Program-made: the position numbers and the translations under genes
NCBI RefSeq assembly: GCF_001619615.1
Contig: NZ_LQQP01000016.1
Span: 1 to 64,000, forward strand
Source: Microbacterium sp. T32
GTDB lineage: Bacteria > Actinomycetota > Actinomycetes > Actinomycetales > Microbacteriaceae
Direction of reading: 5' to 3'
Length of the DNA stretch: 64,000 nucleotides
The notes under the pieces: model-generated
What the model was told of the DNA's origin: nothing
What the model saw: the letters and a program-made list of their open reading frames with translations, nothing else
Database searches by the model: none
Shown here: one piece after another, positions 32,767-41,617 of the stretch
How the letters are laid out: each line of letters opens with the position of its first letter
Numbering within the stretch: position 1 is the stretch's first letter

Positions 32767-33420
32767 ATGGGGAGCGACCACTATTTCAGCGCGTCGCCGT
32801 CGAGTCCCGAACAGTTCCGCCGCCTCCGCGTCACCCTCGCCGGGCGTGAGCTCGAAGTCGTGACCGCCGGCGGCGTGTTCAGCCCCGACCGACTGGATGC
32901 CGGCACCTCGGTGCTGCTGGCCAACACCCCCGCTCCGCCCGCCGGTGGGAACTTCCTCGACCTGGGGAGCGGGTGGGGGCCGATCACGCTGAGCCTGGCG
33001 CTGGACGCGCCGCACGCCACGATCTGGGCGGTCGACGTCAACGAGCGAGCTCTCGACCTCGTGAGGCAGAACGCGGAGCTCCTCGGCCTCACCAATGTCA
33101 ACGCCGTCCGCCCCGAGGATGTTCCCGAGGGCATCTCCTTCCGCACGATCCGCTCCAACCCGCCGATCCGCGTGGGCAAGAACGAACTGCACGGCATGCT
33201 CGAGCACTGGATCCCGCGCCTCGCCGAGCGCTCGGACGGATGGTTCGTCGTGCAGCGGAACCTCGGCTCCGACTCCCTGCAGCGGTGGCTCGCCGCCACC
33301 TTCGCGACGGGTTTCTCGGTCCACCGCGCCGCGACGGGCCGCGGCTACCGGGTGCTTCGAGTGCGCCGCCACGGCTCGCCGCCGAGCGAGCCGATCGACA
33401 TCGTCACCGACGGGGTTTGA
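32767..33420 (+). CDS. RsmC-like class I SAM methyltransferase
   Basis: A 217-residue single-domain enzyme. The SAM-binding motif FLDLGSGWGP is near residue 61 and the catalytic motif SNPPIRVGKNELHG near 135; the SNPP-type motif is typical of N2-guanine or exocyclic-amine methyltransferases such as RsmC. It lacks the N-terminal half present in long RsmC proteins. TACGCT lies 6 nt before ATG 32767 (leaderless). It sits between hflX and dapF in the usual actinobacterial order. The rRNA target is inferred. Confidence 0.88.
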   Translation: MGSDHYFSASPSSPEQFRRLRVTLAGRELEVVTAGGVFSPDRLDAGTSVLLANTPAPPAGGNFLDLGSGWGPITLSLALDAPHATIWAVDVNERALDLVRQNAELLGLTNVNAVRPEDVPEGISFRTIRSNPPIRVGKNELHGMLEHWIPRLAERSDGWFVVQRNLGSDSLQRWLAATFATGFSVHRAATGRGYRVLRVRRHGSPPSEPIDIVTDGV

Positions 33421-33439
33421 GCCCCGGCTCCGCGAGCCC

Positions 33440-34294
33440 TCAGGCGAGCGCGACCTCGCCGGTGAAGACGAGGGATGCCGGTCCCGAGAGGAACACGCGC
33501 CCCTCAGCGACGCGGACCCCGAGCGTTCCGCCCCGCGTCTCGACGATCCACGAGTCGGGAGCGGCCGGTCCCGCCCAGTGGCGTACGGCGAGAGCCGCCG
33601 CCGCAACGCCGGTGCCGCAGCTCAGCGTCTCGCCGACGCCGCGTTCGAACACGCGCATGGTGATCGCCCCCACCCCGTCGCGCACGAGCGGATCGGCCGG
33701 GACCACGAACTCGACGTTCGCGCCACGGGCCGGAGCCGGGTCGAGCACCGGCTGGTAGGCCAGTTCGAGCCCGTCGAGCTCGTTCTCCGACGAGAGGGCG
33801 ACGACGACGTGGGGGTTGCCGACGTCGATCCCGACGCCGGGGCGCGCCACCGGCAGCCCCTTGGCGCGCACGAGGACCTCGCCCGGCTCGATTCGGAACT
33901 CGCCCAGGTCGACCTCGAAGCCACGGTCGCTGCGCGTCAGCGTCTTGACGCCCGCGCGCGTGCCGATGCGCAGTCCGCCGGAGATGTCGGCCAGCCCGGT
34001 GTCGGTCAGGTAGCGGGCGAAGACCCGCGTGCCGTTGCCGCACATCTCCGCCTTCGAGCCGTCGGCGTTGCGGTAGTCCATGAACCACTCCGCGCCCGAG
34101 ACCGCGGCATCCGCTCCCTCATCGATCGCGGACGAACGTACGACGCGCAGCAAGCCGTCGGCACCGATGCCGAAGTGGCGGTCGCAGAGGATCGCGACCT
34201 GCTCTTCGGAGAGGTCGAGTTCGCCGTCGGGGTCGGACACGACCACGAAATCGTTGCCCGTGCCGTGCCCTTTGGTGAACGCGAGAGTCGCCAT
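33440..34294 (-). CDS. dapF: Diaminopimelate epimerase
   Basis: Converts LL- to meso-diaminopimelate for lysine and peptidoglycan. The 284-residue protein has two catalytic cysteines, C85 in EMCGNGTR and C226 in ETLSCGTGV, one in each pseudo-symmetric half. TAGACT lies 7 nt before ATG 34294 (leaderless). It works in the same pathway as dapA (46700-47677) and dapB (53456-54268) elsewhere in the window. Confidence 0.97.
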   Translation of the reverse strand: MATLAFTKGHGTGNDFVVVSDPDGELDLSEEQVAILCDRHFGIGADGLLRVVRSSAIDEGADAAVSGAEWFMDYRNADGSKAEMCGNGTRVFARYLTDTGLADISGGLRIGTRAGVKTLTRSDRGFEVDLGEFRIEPGEVLVRAKGLPVARPGVGIDVGNPHVVVALSSENELDGLELAYQPVLDPAPARGANVEFVVPADPLVRDGVGAITMRVFERGVGETLSCGTGVAAAALAVRHWAGPAAPDSWIVETRGGTLGVRVAEGRVFLSGPASLVFTGEVALA

Positions 34295-34349
34295 GGCATC
34301 CAGTCTAGGGATCGGAGGCGGGCGCGTGACCGGGGGCCCGCCCAGGAGC

Positions 34350-34787
34350 TCAGGACGTTCCGGGACCGTCGACGATGAGCCGGCGCCCGGTGGCCCACGT
34401 CTCGAACGGTTCGTAGCCGAGCGCGTCGTAGAACCCGCGCGCACCGGCGTTGTCGGGGCGCACCATCAGCTGCACCTTGGGGCACCCGAGCGCTTCGAGC
34501 AGGCGCTCCGCCTCGGCGACGAGCGCGCGGCCGACACCGCGGCCGCGGTGCGACTCGGCCGAAGCGAGGTAGTACAGCCACTCGCGGTGTCCGTCGTACC
34601 CGGCCATGACGGTGCCGACGACGACGCCCCCGTCGACGGCGACGAGGAAGAGCTCCGGCTGAACGGTGAGCTTGCGGCGGATGTCGGCGCGCGGGTCGTT
34701 CCACGGCCGGGTGAGCCGCGCCTCCTCCCACAGGGCCACGACCGCGTCTTCGTCTTCGATCGCGAAGGCACGAATGTCCACGGTCAC
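34350..34787 (-). CDS. GNAT family N-acetyltransferase (YpeA-like)
   Basis: A 145-residue single-domain acetyltransferase. The acetyl-CoA loop is visible as [18 protein letters not shown], and the C-terminal [17 protein letters not shown] is the usual GNAT motif B. GTG 34787 overlaps the miaA stop (GTGA), so it is co-expressed with tRNA-modification genes. The substrate is unknown; an amino acid or protein N-terminus is equally possible. Confidence 0.88.
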   Translation of the reverse strand: MTVDIRAFAIEDEDAVVALWEEARLTRPWNDPRADIRRKLTVQPELFLVAVDGGVVVGTVMAGYDGHREWLYYLASAESHRGRGVGRALVAEAERLLEALGCPKVQLMVRPDNAGARGFYDALGYEPFETWATGRRLIVDGPGTS

Positions 34788-35752
34788 GCCCCGACCTCCC
34801 CGATCAGTTCCCCCGCGCGGACGGAGCGGGGGTCGACCCACCGCACGTCCGCATACCGACGGAACCACGACACCTGACGGCGCGCGTACCGTCGCGTGAG
34901 CGCCTGCGTCTCGGCGATCGCCTCCGCGCGCGTCATCTCCCCGCGCACTTCCGCCAGGGCCTGCGCGTAGCCGATCGCACGGGACGCGGTCACTCCCCGC
35001 TCGATGCCCTCGGCCCGCAGCCGGGCCACCTCGTCGAGCAGCCCCTGGTCCCACATGCGTTCGACCCGTGCGTCGAGGAGTCCGACGAGCGTCTCCCGCT
35101 CGATGCCCGTTCCGACGACGGAGGTGAGGGGATGCCACAGCTCCGGCGCCGCCGGGAGAGCACCGCCGTGAGTGTCCTCGCCCTGCGCGAGCACCTCGAG
35201 CGCGCGGACGACGCGTCGGCCGTTGCGCGGGTCGATGCGCTCCGCCGCGGCCGGATCGGCGGCACGCAGTCGCTCGTAGAGGACGCCGGGACCGAGGTCG
35301 TCGAGCTCGCGCTCGAGTTCCGCTCGCACGGCCGGGTCGCGCGGCGGGAAGCGGAAATCCCACAGCACGCTCGAGACGTACAGCCCGGAGCCGCCGACGA
35401 GGATCGCGTCCGCCCCGCGCGCATGCACCTGCGCGACGGTCTCACGCGCGACTCCCTGATACCAGGCGACCGCGGCCTCCTCCGTCACCGCGAGAATGTC
35501 GAACAGATGATGAGGGATGCCGCGCCGCTCGGCTTCGGGAAGCTTGGCGGTGCCGATGTCCATCCCGCGGTACAGCTGCATGGCATCCGCGTTGACGATC
35601 TCCGCAGAACGCCCGCGGCGCGCGAGGGCATCGACGAGGTCGAGCGACAGGCCCGTCTTCCCGGTTCCGGTCGCTCCGACGATCGCCCACAGCCGCGGCG
35701 CGGCACCCTCGCCCGTGCTCACCCGCGGCGCGGCGATATCGCCCGTCGTCAC
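34784..35752 (-). CDS. miaA: tRNA dimethylallyltransferase
   Basis: Adds a dimethylallyl group to A37 of tRNAs reading UNN codons; MiaB then thiomethylates the same base. With the GTG at 35752 it is 322 residues; the P-loop GATGTGKT is at 26-33, followed by [15 protein letters not shown] and GGSGLY. The start is ambiguous because the first 30 bp are an imperfect duplication, so GTG 35722 (312 residues) is as good. GTG 35752 gives a GTGA overlap with the miaB stop. Confidence 0.95.
   Translation of the reverse strand: MTTGDIAAPRVSTGEGAAPRLWAIVGATGTGKTGLSLDLVDALARRGRSAEIVNADAMQLYRGMDIGTAKLPEAERRGIPHHLFDILAVTEEAAVAWYQGVARETVAQVHARGADAILVGGSGLYVSSVLWDFRFPPRDPAVRAELERELDDLGPGVLYERLRAADPAAAERIDPRNGRRVVRALEVLAQGEDTHGGALPAAPELWHPLTSVVGTGIERETLVGLLDARVERMWDQGLLDEVARLRAEGIERGVTASRAIGYAQALAEVRGEMTRAEAIAETQALTRRYARRQVSWFRRYADVRWVDPRSVRAGELIGEVGA
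35693..35752. repeat. 30-bp imperfect tandem duplication at the 5' end of miaA
   Basis: 35693-35722 and 35723-35752 share CCGCGGCGCGGC at one end and CGCCCGT plus a terminal TCAC at the other, differing in a few bases. In protein terms [10 protein letters not shown] is followed by [10 protein letters not shown], so the start codon itself is duplicated. Confidence 0.8.
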
Positions 35753-37299
35753 CCGCCGATGCGGAGTGTCGGCAGCCCGAGCAAGACGGCCCGAGGGGCG
35801 CCCGCCTCGCCGGCCGGTGCGGGCACGCCGCAGGACTCCGCCTGCGTTCGGTCCCAGGCGTCGCCCGCACGCGTCCGACGAATGCGCAGCGGCTGACCGG
35901 TGGGGGCATCCGCCAGCAGGTAGAACGGCGCGGCGTGCGTGACCTCCACGGAGACGACATCGCCCGGGCGCGGCAGGTCGGAGCCGTCGGGCACCTCGAA
36001 GTGGACAAGACGGTTGTCTTCCGCGCGGCCGGTGAGACGACGCGTCGTCACGTCCTTCTTGCCCTCGCCCGTCGAGACGAGCACCTCGAGCGAACGTCCG
36101 AGCTGCTTCTGGTTCTCTTCGAGCGAGATGCGCTCCTGCAGTGCGATGAGGCGCTCGTAGCGTTCCTGGACCACGGCCTTGGGCACCTGATCCTCCATCG
36201 TCGCGGCGGGCGTGCCCTGGCGGATGGAGTACTGGAACGTGAAGGCGCTGGCGAACCGCGAGGCCTCGACCACCCGCATCGTCTCTTCGAAGTCGGCGTC
36301 CGTCTCGCCGGGGAAGCCGACGATGATGTCGGTCGTGATCGCGGCGTCGGGGATGCGGTCGCGAACGCGGTCGAGGATGCCCAGGAAGCGCTCGCTCCGG
36401 TACGAGCGGCGCATGGCCTTGAGGATGCGGTCCGAACCGGACTGCAGCGGCATGTGGAGCTGCGGCATCACGGACGGCGTCTCCGCCATCGCAGCGATGA
36501 CGTCGTCGGTGAAGGCGGCGGGGTGCGGGCTCGTGAAGCGGATGCGCTCCAGCCCCTCGATCTCGCCGGCCGCGCGCAGAAGCTTGCCGAAGGCCAAGCG
36601 GTCGCCGAACTCGACACCGTAGGAGTTCACGTTCTGCCCGAGCAGGGTGACCTCGATCGCCCCGTCGTCGACGAGGAGGCGGATCTCGTTCAGGATGTCG
36701 CCCGGCCGACGGTCCTTCTCCTTGCCCCGGAGGCTCGGCACGATGCAGAACGTGCAGGTGTTGTTGCAGCCGACCGAGATGGAGACCCACCCGCTGTGGA
36801 CCGAGTCGCGCTTCGTCGGGAGCGTCGAGGGGAAGATCTCGAGCGACTCGAGGATCTCGAGCTCGGCCTCGCCGTTGTGGCGCGCGCGCTCGAGCATGCC
36901 CGGAAGCGACCCCATGTTGTGGGTGCCGAAGACGACGTCGACCCACGGCGCCTTCTGCTGCACCGCGTCCTTGTCCATCTGCGCGAGGCACCCGCCCACG
37001 GCGATCTGCATGCCGTCGTGGTGATCCTTGCGCGACTTCAGGTGGCCGAGCGTGCCGTAGAGCTTGCCCGCGGCGTTGTCGCGGACCGCGCACGTGTTGA
37101 TCACGACGACGTCGGCGTCCGTGCCGGCCTCCGCGCGGACGTAGCCTGCGCTCTCCAACGAACCGGACAGGCGCTCGGAATCGTGCACGTTCATCTGACA
37201 GCCGAACGTCCGCACCTCGTAGGTGCGCGCGCGTCCGTCCGCCGTGCGAGCGGCGGCGGAGGGCGCGATGAGCGTCGGCGTGGCTACAGGGGTGGTCAT
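35749..37299 (-). CDS. miaB: tRNA-2-methylthio-N6-dimethylallyladenosine synthase
   Basis: A radical-SAM methylthiotransferase, 516 residues. Cluster ligands in the N-terminal domain are C34, C70 and C104; the radical-SAM motif CNNTCTFC supplies C178, C182 and C185; a TRAM RNA-binding domain follows near 390-460. The start chosen is ATG 37299; an ATG at 37311 is also in frame, but TAGAAT lies so close that transcription should begin between them. MiaA makes its substrate and is encoded immediately downstream. Confidence 0.96.
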   Translation of the reverse strand: MTTPVATPTLIAPSAAARTADGRARTYEVRTFGCQMNVHDSERLSGSLESAGYVRAEAGTDADVVVINTCAVRDNAAGKLYGTLGHLKSRKDHHDGMQIAVGGCLAQMDKDAVQQKAPWVDVVFGTHNMGSLPGMLERARHNGEAELEILESLEIFPSTLPTKRDSVHSGWVSISVGCNNTCTFCIVPSLRGKEKDRRPGDILNEIRLLVDDGAIEVTLLGQNVNSYGVEFGDRLAFGKLLRAAGEIEGLERIRFTSPHPAAFTDDVIAAMAETPSVMPQLHMPLQSGSDRILKAMRRSYRSERFLGILDRVRDRIPDAAITTDIIVGFPGETDADFEETMRVVEASRFASAFTFQYSIRQGTPAATMEDQVPKAVVQERYERLIALQERISLEENQKQLGRSLEVLVSTGEGKKDVTTRRLTGRAEDNRLVHFEVPDGSDLPRPGDVVSVEVTHAAPFYLLADAPTGQPLRIRRTRAGDAWDRTQAESCGVPAPAGEAGAPRAVLLGLPTLRIGG

Positions 37300-37388
37300 G
37301 ATGCGTGCCATTCTAAGCGCCGGTGTGGAAAGGGGCGGGGTGGCGGGTCGACGCGGGACCCGCGCCCCAGGGGGCCGCCCGCCGGGTG

Positions 37389-37540
37389 GGCGGATGGACG
37401 CCTCCCACCGCACCGCAGGGGTCCGCCCGCCCGCGGGGTTGGCGGATGGACGCCTCCCACCGCGCCGCAGGGGTTCGCCCGCCGTCGTGGCGGATGAACG
37501 TCTCCCCTCCGCCGCACGGGCCCCGCCGCCTGAGACGCGG
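37389..37540. repeat. Tandem repeat in the recX-miaB spacer, about 50-bp unit, three copies
   Basis: GGCGGATGGACGCCTCCCACC begins at 37389 and 37441, and a diverged GGCGGATGAACG copy at 37489. Each unit ends in a TCCGCC-type complement of its beginning, so each can fold. The 296-bp spacer 37300-37595 holds no credible gene; frames across it are Pro/Arg-rich and repetitive. Confidence 0.75.
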
Positions 37541-37595
37541 ACGGCGCCTCCGCCAAACGCCGGAGCCGCGGACTCGTCGGTGGGAGGGACCCGGG

Positions 37596-38456
37596 CTACT
37601 CGTCCGGAGTGAATCGGACGCCGCTGGACGGTGCGGGCCGGGAGAACGGCGCACGCCGCACACCCACTTCGGCGAGGGCCTGGCGCGCGGCGTCCAGGGA
37701 CACGGACGACGAGTACCCCCGGCGAGCGAGTTGACCGGCAAGTCGACGCAGGCTCGCGTCGTAGTCCTTGCCGCCCACGCTGCGCGCCTTCGAGCGGGCG
37801 AACTCCAGTGCCCGTTCGGCGTCGTCGTCGGGCAGCTCGGCGATCGCCGCGTCAGCCACCTCGCGCGAGATGCCGCGCTTCCGGAGCGTCTGCACCACGG
37901 CGCGGCGCCCCTGCCCGCGACGTTCGATCGCCGACATCGCGAGCTGCTCCGCGAACGCCTCGTCGTTCAGGTAGCCGAGGTCGACGAACTTCGCGAGGAT
38001 CTCGTCGACCACGACGTCATCCACGCCCTCGACGCCGCCGAGGGCCGTTCGAGCCTCCGCGAGCGAGAGGGAGCGGCCGCGGAGCCTGCGCAGAAGCATC
38101 GCCTCGGCGCGGTCGCGGGTCTCGTCGGGTGACTCCTCGGATGCAACGGCATCCGCGCCCGGTCGCGCCCACGCGGCGGCGTCGTCCCGCTCACCGTCGG
38201 GCGACGACCACCGCGACGGGAAGACGCCCGTTCGGTCGTCGCGGGTGGCGGGCGAGGCCGGGGCGGCGTCGACCGGTCGTGTGCGACCCGCTGGATGCCC
38301 GGACGACGATCGCTCCGTCGGCGTGCGAGCTCCGAACAGCGGGATGACCGGAGCAAGGGCGTCCGCGGGCACGGGGCCGTCCGCGGGCACGGGGCCGTCC
38401 GAGTCGCTCCCCGATGGGACGGAGCCGCGACCCGGACGGCGTGCGTCGTCGGTCAT
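37596..38456 (-). CDS. recX: Regulatory protein RecX
   Basis: Modulates RecA filaments. It has 286 residues, longer than usual: the N-terminal half (1-115) is Pro/Asp/Ser-rich and disordered, and the RecX three-helix repeats occupy about 118-280 ([38 protein letters not shown], and a C-terminal [18 protein letters not shown]). It shares one base with the recA stop (TGATG). An 18-bp tandem duplication gives DGPVPA twice near residues 21-32. Confidence 0.93.
   Translation of the reverse strand: MTDDARRPGRGSVPSGSDSDGPVPADGPVPADALAPVIPLFGARTPTERSSSGHPAGRTRPVDAAPASPATRDDRTGVFPSRWSSPDGERDDAAAWARPGADAVASEESPDETRDRAEAMLLRRLRGRSLSLAEARTALGGVEGVDDVVVDEILAKFVDLGYLNDEAFAEQLAMSAIERRGQGRRAVVQTLRKRGISREVADAAIAELPDDDAERALEFARSKARSVGGKDYDASLRRLAGQLARRGYSSSVSLDAARQALAEVGVRRAPFSRPAPSSGVRFTPDE
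38361..38396. repeat. 18-bp tandem duplication inside recX
   Basis: GTCCGCGGGCACGGGGCC occurs at 38361-38378 and again at 38379-38396 without a mismatch, lengthening the disordered N-terminus of RecX by six residues in frame. Confidence 0.85.
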
Positions 38457-39508
38457 CAGGCCGGACGGCGGGCGGCCAGCTCGTCGGTCGTCGGAGCCGC
38501 GGCAGCGGCCGGAGCGCCGATCGCGAGCTTGCCCTTGATCTTGGTCTCGATCTCGGCCGCGACATCGGGGTTCTTGATGAGGAAGTTACGGGCGTTCTCC
38601 TTGCCCTGCCCCAGCTGCTCACCGTCGTACGTGTACCAGGCGCCCGATTTCTTCACGATCCCGTGCTCGACACCGAAGTCGATGAGGCTGCCTTCGCGGG
38701 AGATGCCGACGCCGTAGAGGATGTCGAACTCGGCCTGCTTGAACGGCGGGGCCATCTTGTTCTTGACGACCTTCACGCGCGTACGGTTACCGACCGCTTC
38801 GGTGCCGTCCTTCAGCGTCTCGATGCGCCGGATGTCGAGGCGGACCGAGGCGTAGAACTTGAGCGCCTTTCCACCGGCCGTGGTCTCGGGCGAACCGAAG
38901 AACACACCGATCTTCTCGCGCAGCTGGTTGATGAAGATCGCGGTGGTCTTGGTGGTGTTCAGACCACCCGTGAGCTTGCGGAGCGCCTGGGACATCAGGC
39001 GCGCCTGCAGACCCACGTGGGAGTCGCCCATCTCGCCCTTGATCTCGGCCTCGGGAACGAGGGCGGCCACGGAGTCGATGACGACGAGGTCGATGGCACC
39101 GGAGCGGATCAGCATGTCGGCGATCTCGAGCGCCTGCTCACCGGTGTCGGGCTGCGACACGAGCAGAGCATCGATGTCGACGCCGAGCTTCTTGGCGTAC
39201 TCGGGGTCGAGCGCGTGCTCGGCGTCGATGAACGCCGCGATGCCGCCGGCGCGCTGCGCGTTGGCGATGGCGTGCAGGGTGAGCGTGGTCTTACCCGAGG
39301 ACTCCGGGCCGTAGATCTCGATGATGCGACCGCGAGGAAGACCGCCGATGCCGAGCGCCACGTCGAGCGCGACGGAGCCGGTGGGGATCGTCTCGATGGG
39401 CGCACGCTCGTCGCTGCCCAGTCGCATGACCGAGCCTTTTCCGAACTGCCGGTCGATCTGGGCGAGGGCCGATTCGAGGGCCTTCTCGCGCTCTGCGGGT
39501 GAGGGCAT
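38456..39508 (-). CDS. recA: Recombinase RecA
   Basis: Strand-exchange protein and LexA co-protease. Walker [10 protein letters not shown] is at 67-75; the core also shows the ATPase segments [13 protein letters not shown] and [15 protein letters not shown] and the L2-type loop with [19 protein letters not shown]. It has 350 residues with a Pro/Ala-rich C-terminus and no intein. It starts at ATG 39508 after a purine-rich stretch. A LexA box 200 nt upstream places it under SOS control. Confidence 0.99.
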   Translation of the reverse strand: MPSPAEREKALESALAQIDRQFGKGSVMRLGSDERAPIETIPTGSVALDVALGIGGLPRGRIIEIYGPESSGKTTLTLHAIANAQRAGGIAAFIDAEHALDPEYAKKLGVDIDALLVSQPDTGEQALEIADMLIRSGAIDLVVIDSVAALVPEAEIKGEMGDSHVGLQARLMSQALRKLTGGLNTTKTTAIFINQLREKIGVFFGSPETTAGGKALKFYASVRLDIRRIETLKDGTEAVGNRTRVKVVKNKMAPPFKQAEFDILYGVGISREGSLIDFGVEHGIVKKSGAWYTYDGEQLGQGKENARNFLIKNPDVAAEIETKIKGKLAIGAPAAAAAPTTDELAARRPA

Positions 39509-39796
39509 GACGTCTTCTTTCTTCTCGCGTTCCGTCGCCTATAGGCTGTCGCGCTCACCACCGACGGTGGGGATGCCCGACAAGGCGTTCAGAGTGTCGT
39601 TCGACATCGCTCACGTTAGAGAGGGCCTCCGACATCGGTGGGAGGAACTCGGTCTTCTGTGGACGAAAACGCCCGAAACTCCGATGTGCAGGAGCCTACG
39701 CCGAAATCGAACGAAGATTCGATGACACGCCGCGTGTCACGGCTGGAGTCCCGAACTGTTCGCGGCTCCGCGTCGAGCCGGAACGGCGCGCCGGAC
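39509..39796 (-). promoter_or_regulatory. recA upstream region with long leader
   Basis: No credible ORF occupies these 288 bp. A LexA box sits at 39707-39722 with a TAGGCT -10 candidate just downstream on the minus strand; nearer the gene TATAGG is a second -10 candidate, and CCACC-GAC-GGTGG is a small stem. Two promoters, one SOS-controlled and one not, would match the mycobacterial recA arrangement. Confidence 0.5.
39707..39722 (-). promoter_or_regulatory. LexA (SOS) box of recA
   Basis: TCGAACGAAGATTCGA matches TCGAAC-N4-GTTCGA at all but one position. It lies in the only long spacer upstream of recA and has the same half-site spacing as the box between lexA and the LysM gene. Confidence 0.8.
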
Positions 39797-40021
39797 TCAG
39801 CGGCGCCGCGGGTCGAGACGTCCCACGCCGTACCGACGCTCGAGGGGGACGTCGGTCTCCTCGCACAGAGCGAGCCACACCTCGCGCGGGTCGACCCCCG
39901 CGGCCAGAGCATCCACGCTCGTCCGCCCGCCGACGGCCGACAGCACGAGATCGGTCAGCAGCGATCCGCCACGCGGACCGAACTCGTCGGCGACGGCGCG
40001 CTCGAATTCGCTACGACGCAT
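39797..40021 (-). CDS. DUF3046 family protein
   Basis: A 74-residue soluble protein that begins MRRSEFERAVADEFG and contains LTDLVLSAVGGRTSVDALAAGVDPREVWLALC-type sequence, characteristic of DUF3046. It is found almost always between clgR and recA in actinobacteria; the role is unknown. It follows clgR by 9 bp, so is probably co-transcribed. CGGAG is very close to the ATG, suggesting dependence on coupling. Confidence 0.88.
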   Translation of the reverse strand: MRRSEFERAVADEFGPRGGSLLTDLVLSAVGGRTSVDALAAGVDPREVWLALCEETDVPLERRYGVGRLDPRRR

Positions 40022-40030
40022 ACTCCGGGA

Positions 40031-40339
40031 TCAGCGAAGGGAGAGCTCGGGCTCGACCGCGGCGACCAGGTCGTCGGGAACGACGTCGGGGAAGGTCTGC
40101 AGACCCTCGAGAACCGAAAGACGATCGCCGACCTCGCGCATGATCGTCGAGATGGGGACATCGAGGGCTTCGGCGACGGACGCGAGGATCTCGCTCGACG
40201 CTTCCTTCTGGCCGCGCTCGACCTCGCTCAGGTAACCGAGTGCGACGCTCGCACGGCTCGCGACCTGACGAAGGGTACGGCCCTTCTGCTGGCGGAGCTC
40301 ACGCAGGACCTCGCCGATCTCTTGACGGACCAGGATCAT
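40031..40339 (-). CDS. clgR: XRE-family transcriptional regulator ClgR
   Basis: Activator of clp protease and other proteostasis genes in actinobacteria. The 102-residue protein is mostly one helix-turn-helix domain (VLRELRQQKGRTLRQVASRASVALGYLSEVERG). GAGGAGG precedes ATG 40339. The position between cinA and DUF3046/recA is the classic clgR locus. The AACGGT palindrome at 40384-40400 upstream may be its own site. The C-terminus is not Ala-Ala, so if it is degraded by Clp the signal differs. Confidence 0.9.
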   Translation of the reverse strand: MILVRQEIGEVLRELRQQKGRTLRQVASRASVALGYLSEVERGQKEASSEILASVAEALDVPISTIMREVGDRLSVLEGLQTFPDVVPDDLVAAVEPELSLR

Positions 40340-40383
40340 GTGAACCCCTCCTCACTACCGATTCCCCCGCTGCCCGGGTGGAC

Positions 40384-40400
40384 AACGGTACAACACCGTT
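40384..40400 (-). promoter_or_regulatory. Palindromic operator candidate upstream of clgR
   Basis: AACGGT-ACAAC-ACCGTT is a perfect 6-bp inverted repeat with a 5-base centre, 45 bp upstream of the clgR ATG, and TACCGT within it can serve as the -10. Location suggests autoregulation. It does not obviously match the CGC-N5-GCG ClgR motif described in Corynebacterium. Confidence 0.45.
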
Positions 40401-40505
40401 TCAGGTCACCCTAATGCCGCGCGCTGGGCACTGGATGGGAATCGCTGAGAACAACCCCGGTGTGTCATCATTTGTTCCCCCGCGGGAGCCGTCCCCGGCT
40501 CGACC

Positions 40506-41033
40506 TCACAGGGCAGCGAGAGCGCGGCGGATCGCGATGTGCGTGGCCTCGCGTCGGATGCGATCGCGGTCCCCCGCGATGACGAGCGAGTCCACCCGGG
40601 TGCCGAGCGGCGTCGAGACCGCGATGTGCACCGTCCCGACCGGTTGTCCGTCCTGAGGTTCCGGTCCCGCCACTCCCGTCGTGGCGATGCCGACGTCCGC
40701 GGGGGTGCCGTCGCGCCCGAGGACGTCGCGGACGCCGCGCGCCATCTGGCGGGCGACGCGCGGGTGCACGGCGCCGTGCGCCTCCAGCAGCGCGGGATCG
40801 ACGCCGAGGACGCTGTGTTTGAGATCGGTCGCGTAGGCCACCACACCGCCCCGGACCGCGCGCGAGGCGCCCGGGATGTCGACCAGCGACGAGACCACCA
40901 TCCCGCCCGTGAGCGACTCGGCGACGGCGACCGTCCAGCCGAGTTCGACGAGGCGATCGAGGAGCACAGCCGCGCTCTCTCGGGGGTCGCGAACGACGGT
41001 CTCGTCGAGATCGTCGGGCACGCCGTCGATCAT
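40506..41033 (-). CDS. cinA: CinA-family nicotinamide-nucleotide amidohydrolase
   Basis: A 175-residue protein equivalent to the CinA C-terminal domain (PncC), which deamidates NMN in pyridine-nucleotide salvage. Conserved segments are VAVAESLTGGMVVSSLVDIPGAS, VVAYATDLKHSVLGV and GIATTGVAGPEPQDGQPVGTV. The N-terminal molybdopterin-like domain of long CinA is absent, as is usual in actinobacteria. ATG 41033 overlaps pgsA (ATGA). Confidence 0.94.
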   Translation of the reverse strand: MIDGVPDDLDETVVRDPRESAAVLLDRLVELGWTVAVAESLTGGMVVSSLVDIPGASRAVRGGVVAYATDLKHSVLGVDPALLEAHGAVHPRVARQMARGVRDVLGRDGTPADVGIATTGVAGPEPQDGQPVGTVHIAVSTPLGTRVDSLVIAGDRDRIRREATHIAIRRALAAL

Positions 41034-41617
41034 CCGCGCGCCCGTTTCGCGCGAGCCCCGCGAACCTCCGAGACGATGTAGTCGATGCCCGACGCGATCG
41101 TGAGGACCACCGCGAGGGTCATCGTCACCGTCCCGGCCCACCACACGATCGAATGCCAGACGGTGGCATCCGAGAAGGATGCCAGGGGCAGGAGCGCGAT
41201 CGAGAGGGCCACGGCCTGCGCCACGGTCTTGAGCTTGCCCATCCAGGCGGCCGCGAGGACATGGTCGCTGACGACCAGGAAGCGGTAGACCGTGATGCCG
41301 ATCTCGCGGACGAGCACGACGATCGTCACCCACCACGGCAGTTCGCCGAGGATCGACAGCCCGACGAACGCGACACCGGTCAGCGCCTTGTCGGCGATCG
41401 GGTCGAGAAGCTTGCCGAGGTCGCTGACGATGTCGTAACGGCGGGCGATGTACCCGTCGACGCCGTCCGTGGCGATCGCCACGATGAACACGATCCCCGC
41501 GGCCCAGCGAAGTCCTCCCCCGGCGCCCGCGTCAGCGAGCAGCAACCACAGGAAGACCGGCGCACACAGGATCCGCGCGATCGTGATCGCATTGGGAAGC
41601 TGCGGATGCACCGCCAT
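41030..41617 (-). CDS. pgsA: CDP-diacylglycerol-glycerol-3-phosphate 3-phosphatidyltransferase
   Basis: Membrane enzyme of phosphatidylglycerol synthesis, 195 residues with about six helices. The CDP-alcohol phosphotransferase motif DGxxAR-x8-Gxxx-DxxxD is complete at residues 54-76 (D54, A58-R59, G68, D72, D76). It shares one base with the ftsK stop (TGATG). The related inositol enzyme is not excluded, but gene order favours PgsA. Confidence 0.94.
   Translation of the reverse strand: MAVHPQLPNAITIARILCAPVFLWLLLADAGAGGGLRWAAGIVFIVAIATDGVDGYIARRYDIVSDLGKLLDPIADKALTGVAFVGLSILGELPWWVTIVVLVREIGITVYRFLVVSDHVLAAAWMGKLKTVAQAVALSIALLPLASFSDATVWHSIVWWAGTVTMTLAVVLTIASGIDYIVSEVRGARAKRARG

Noticed and set aside
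37389..37540. Possible CRISPR or small repeat protein gene
   Set aside because: Only three imperfect units, no spacers, and frames across it are Pro/Arg-rich with no start signal.
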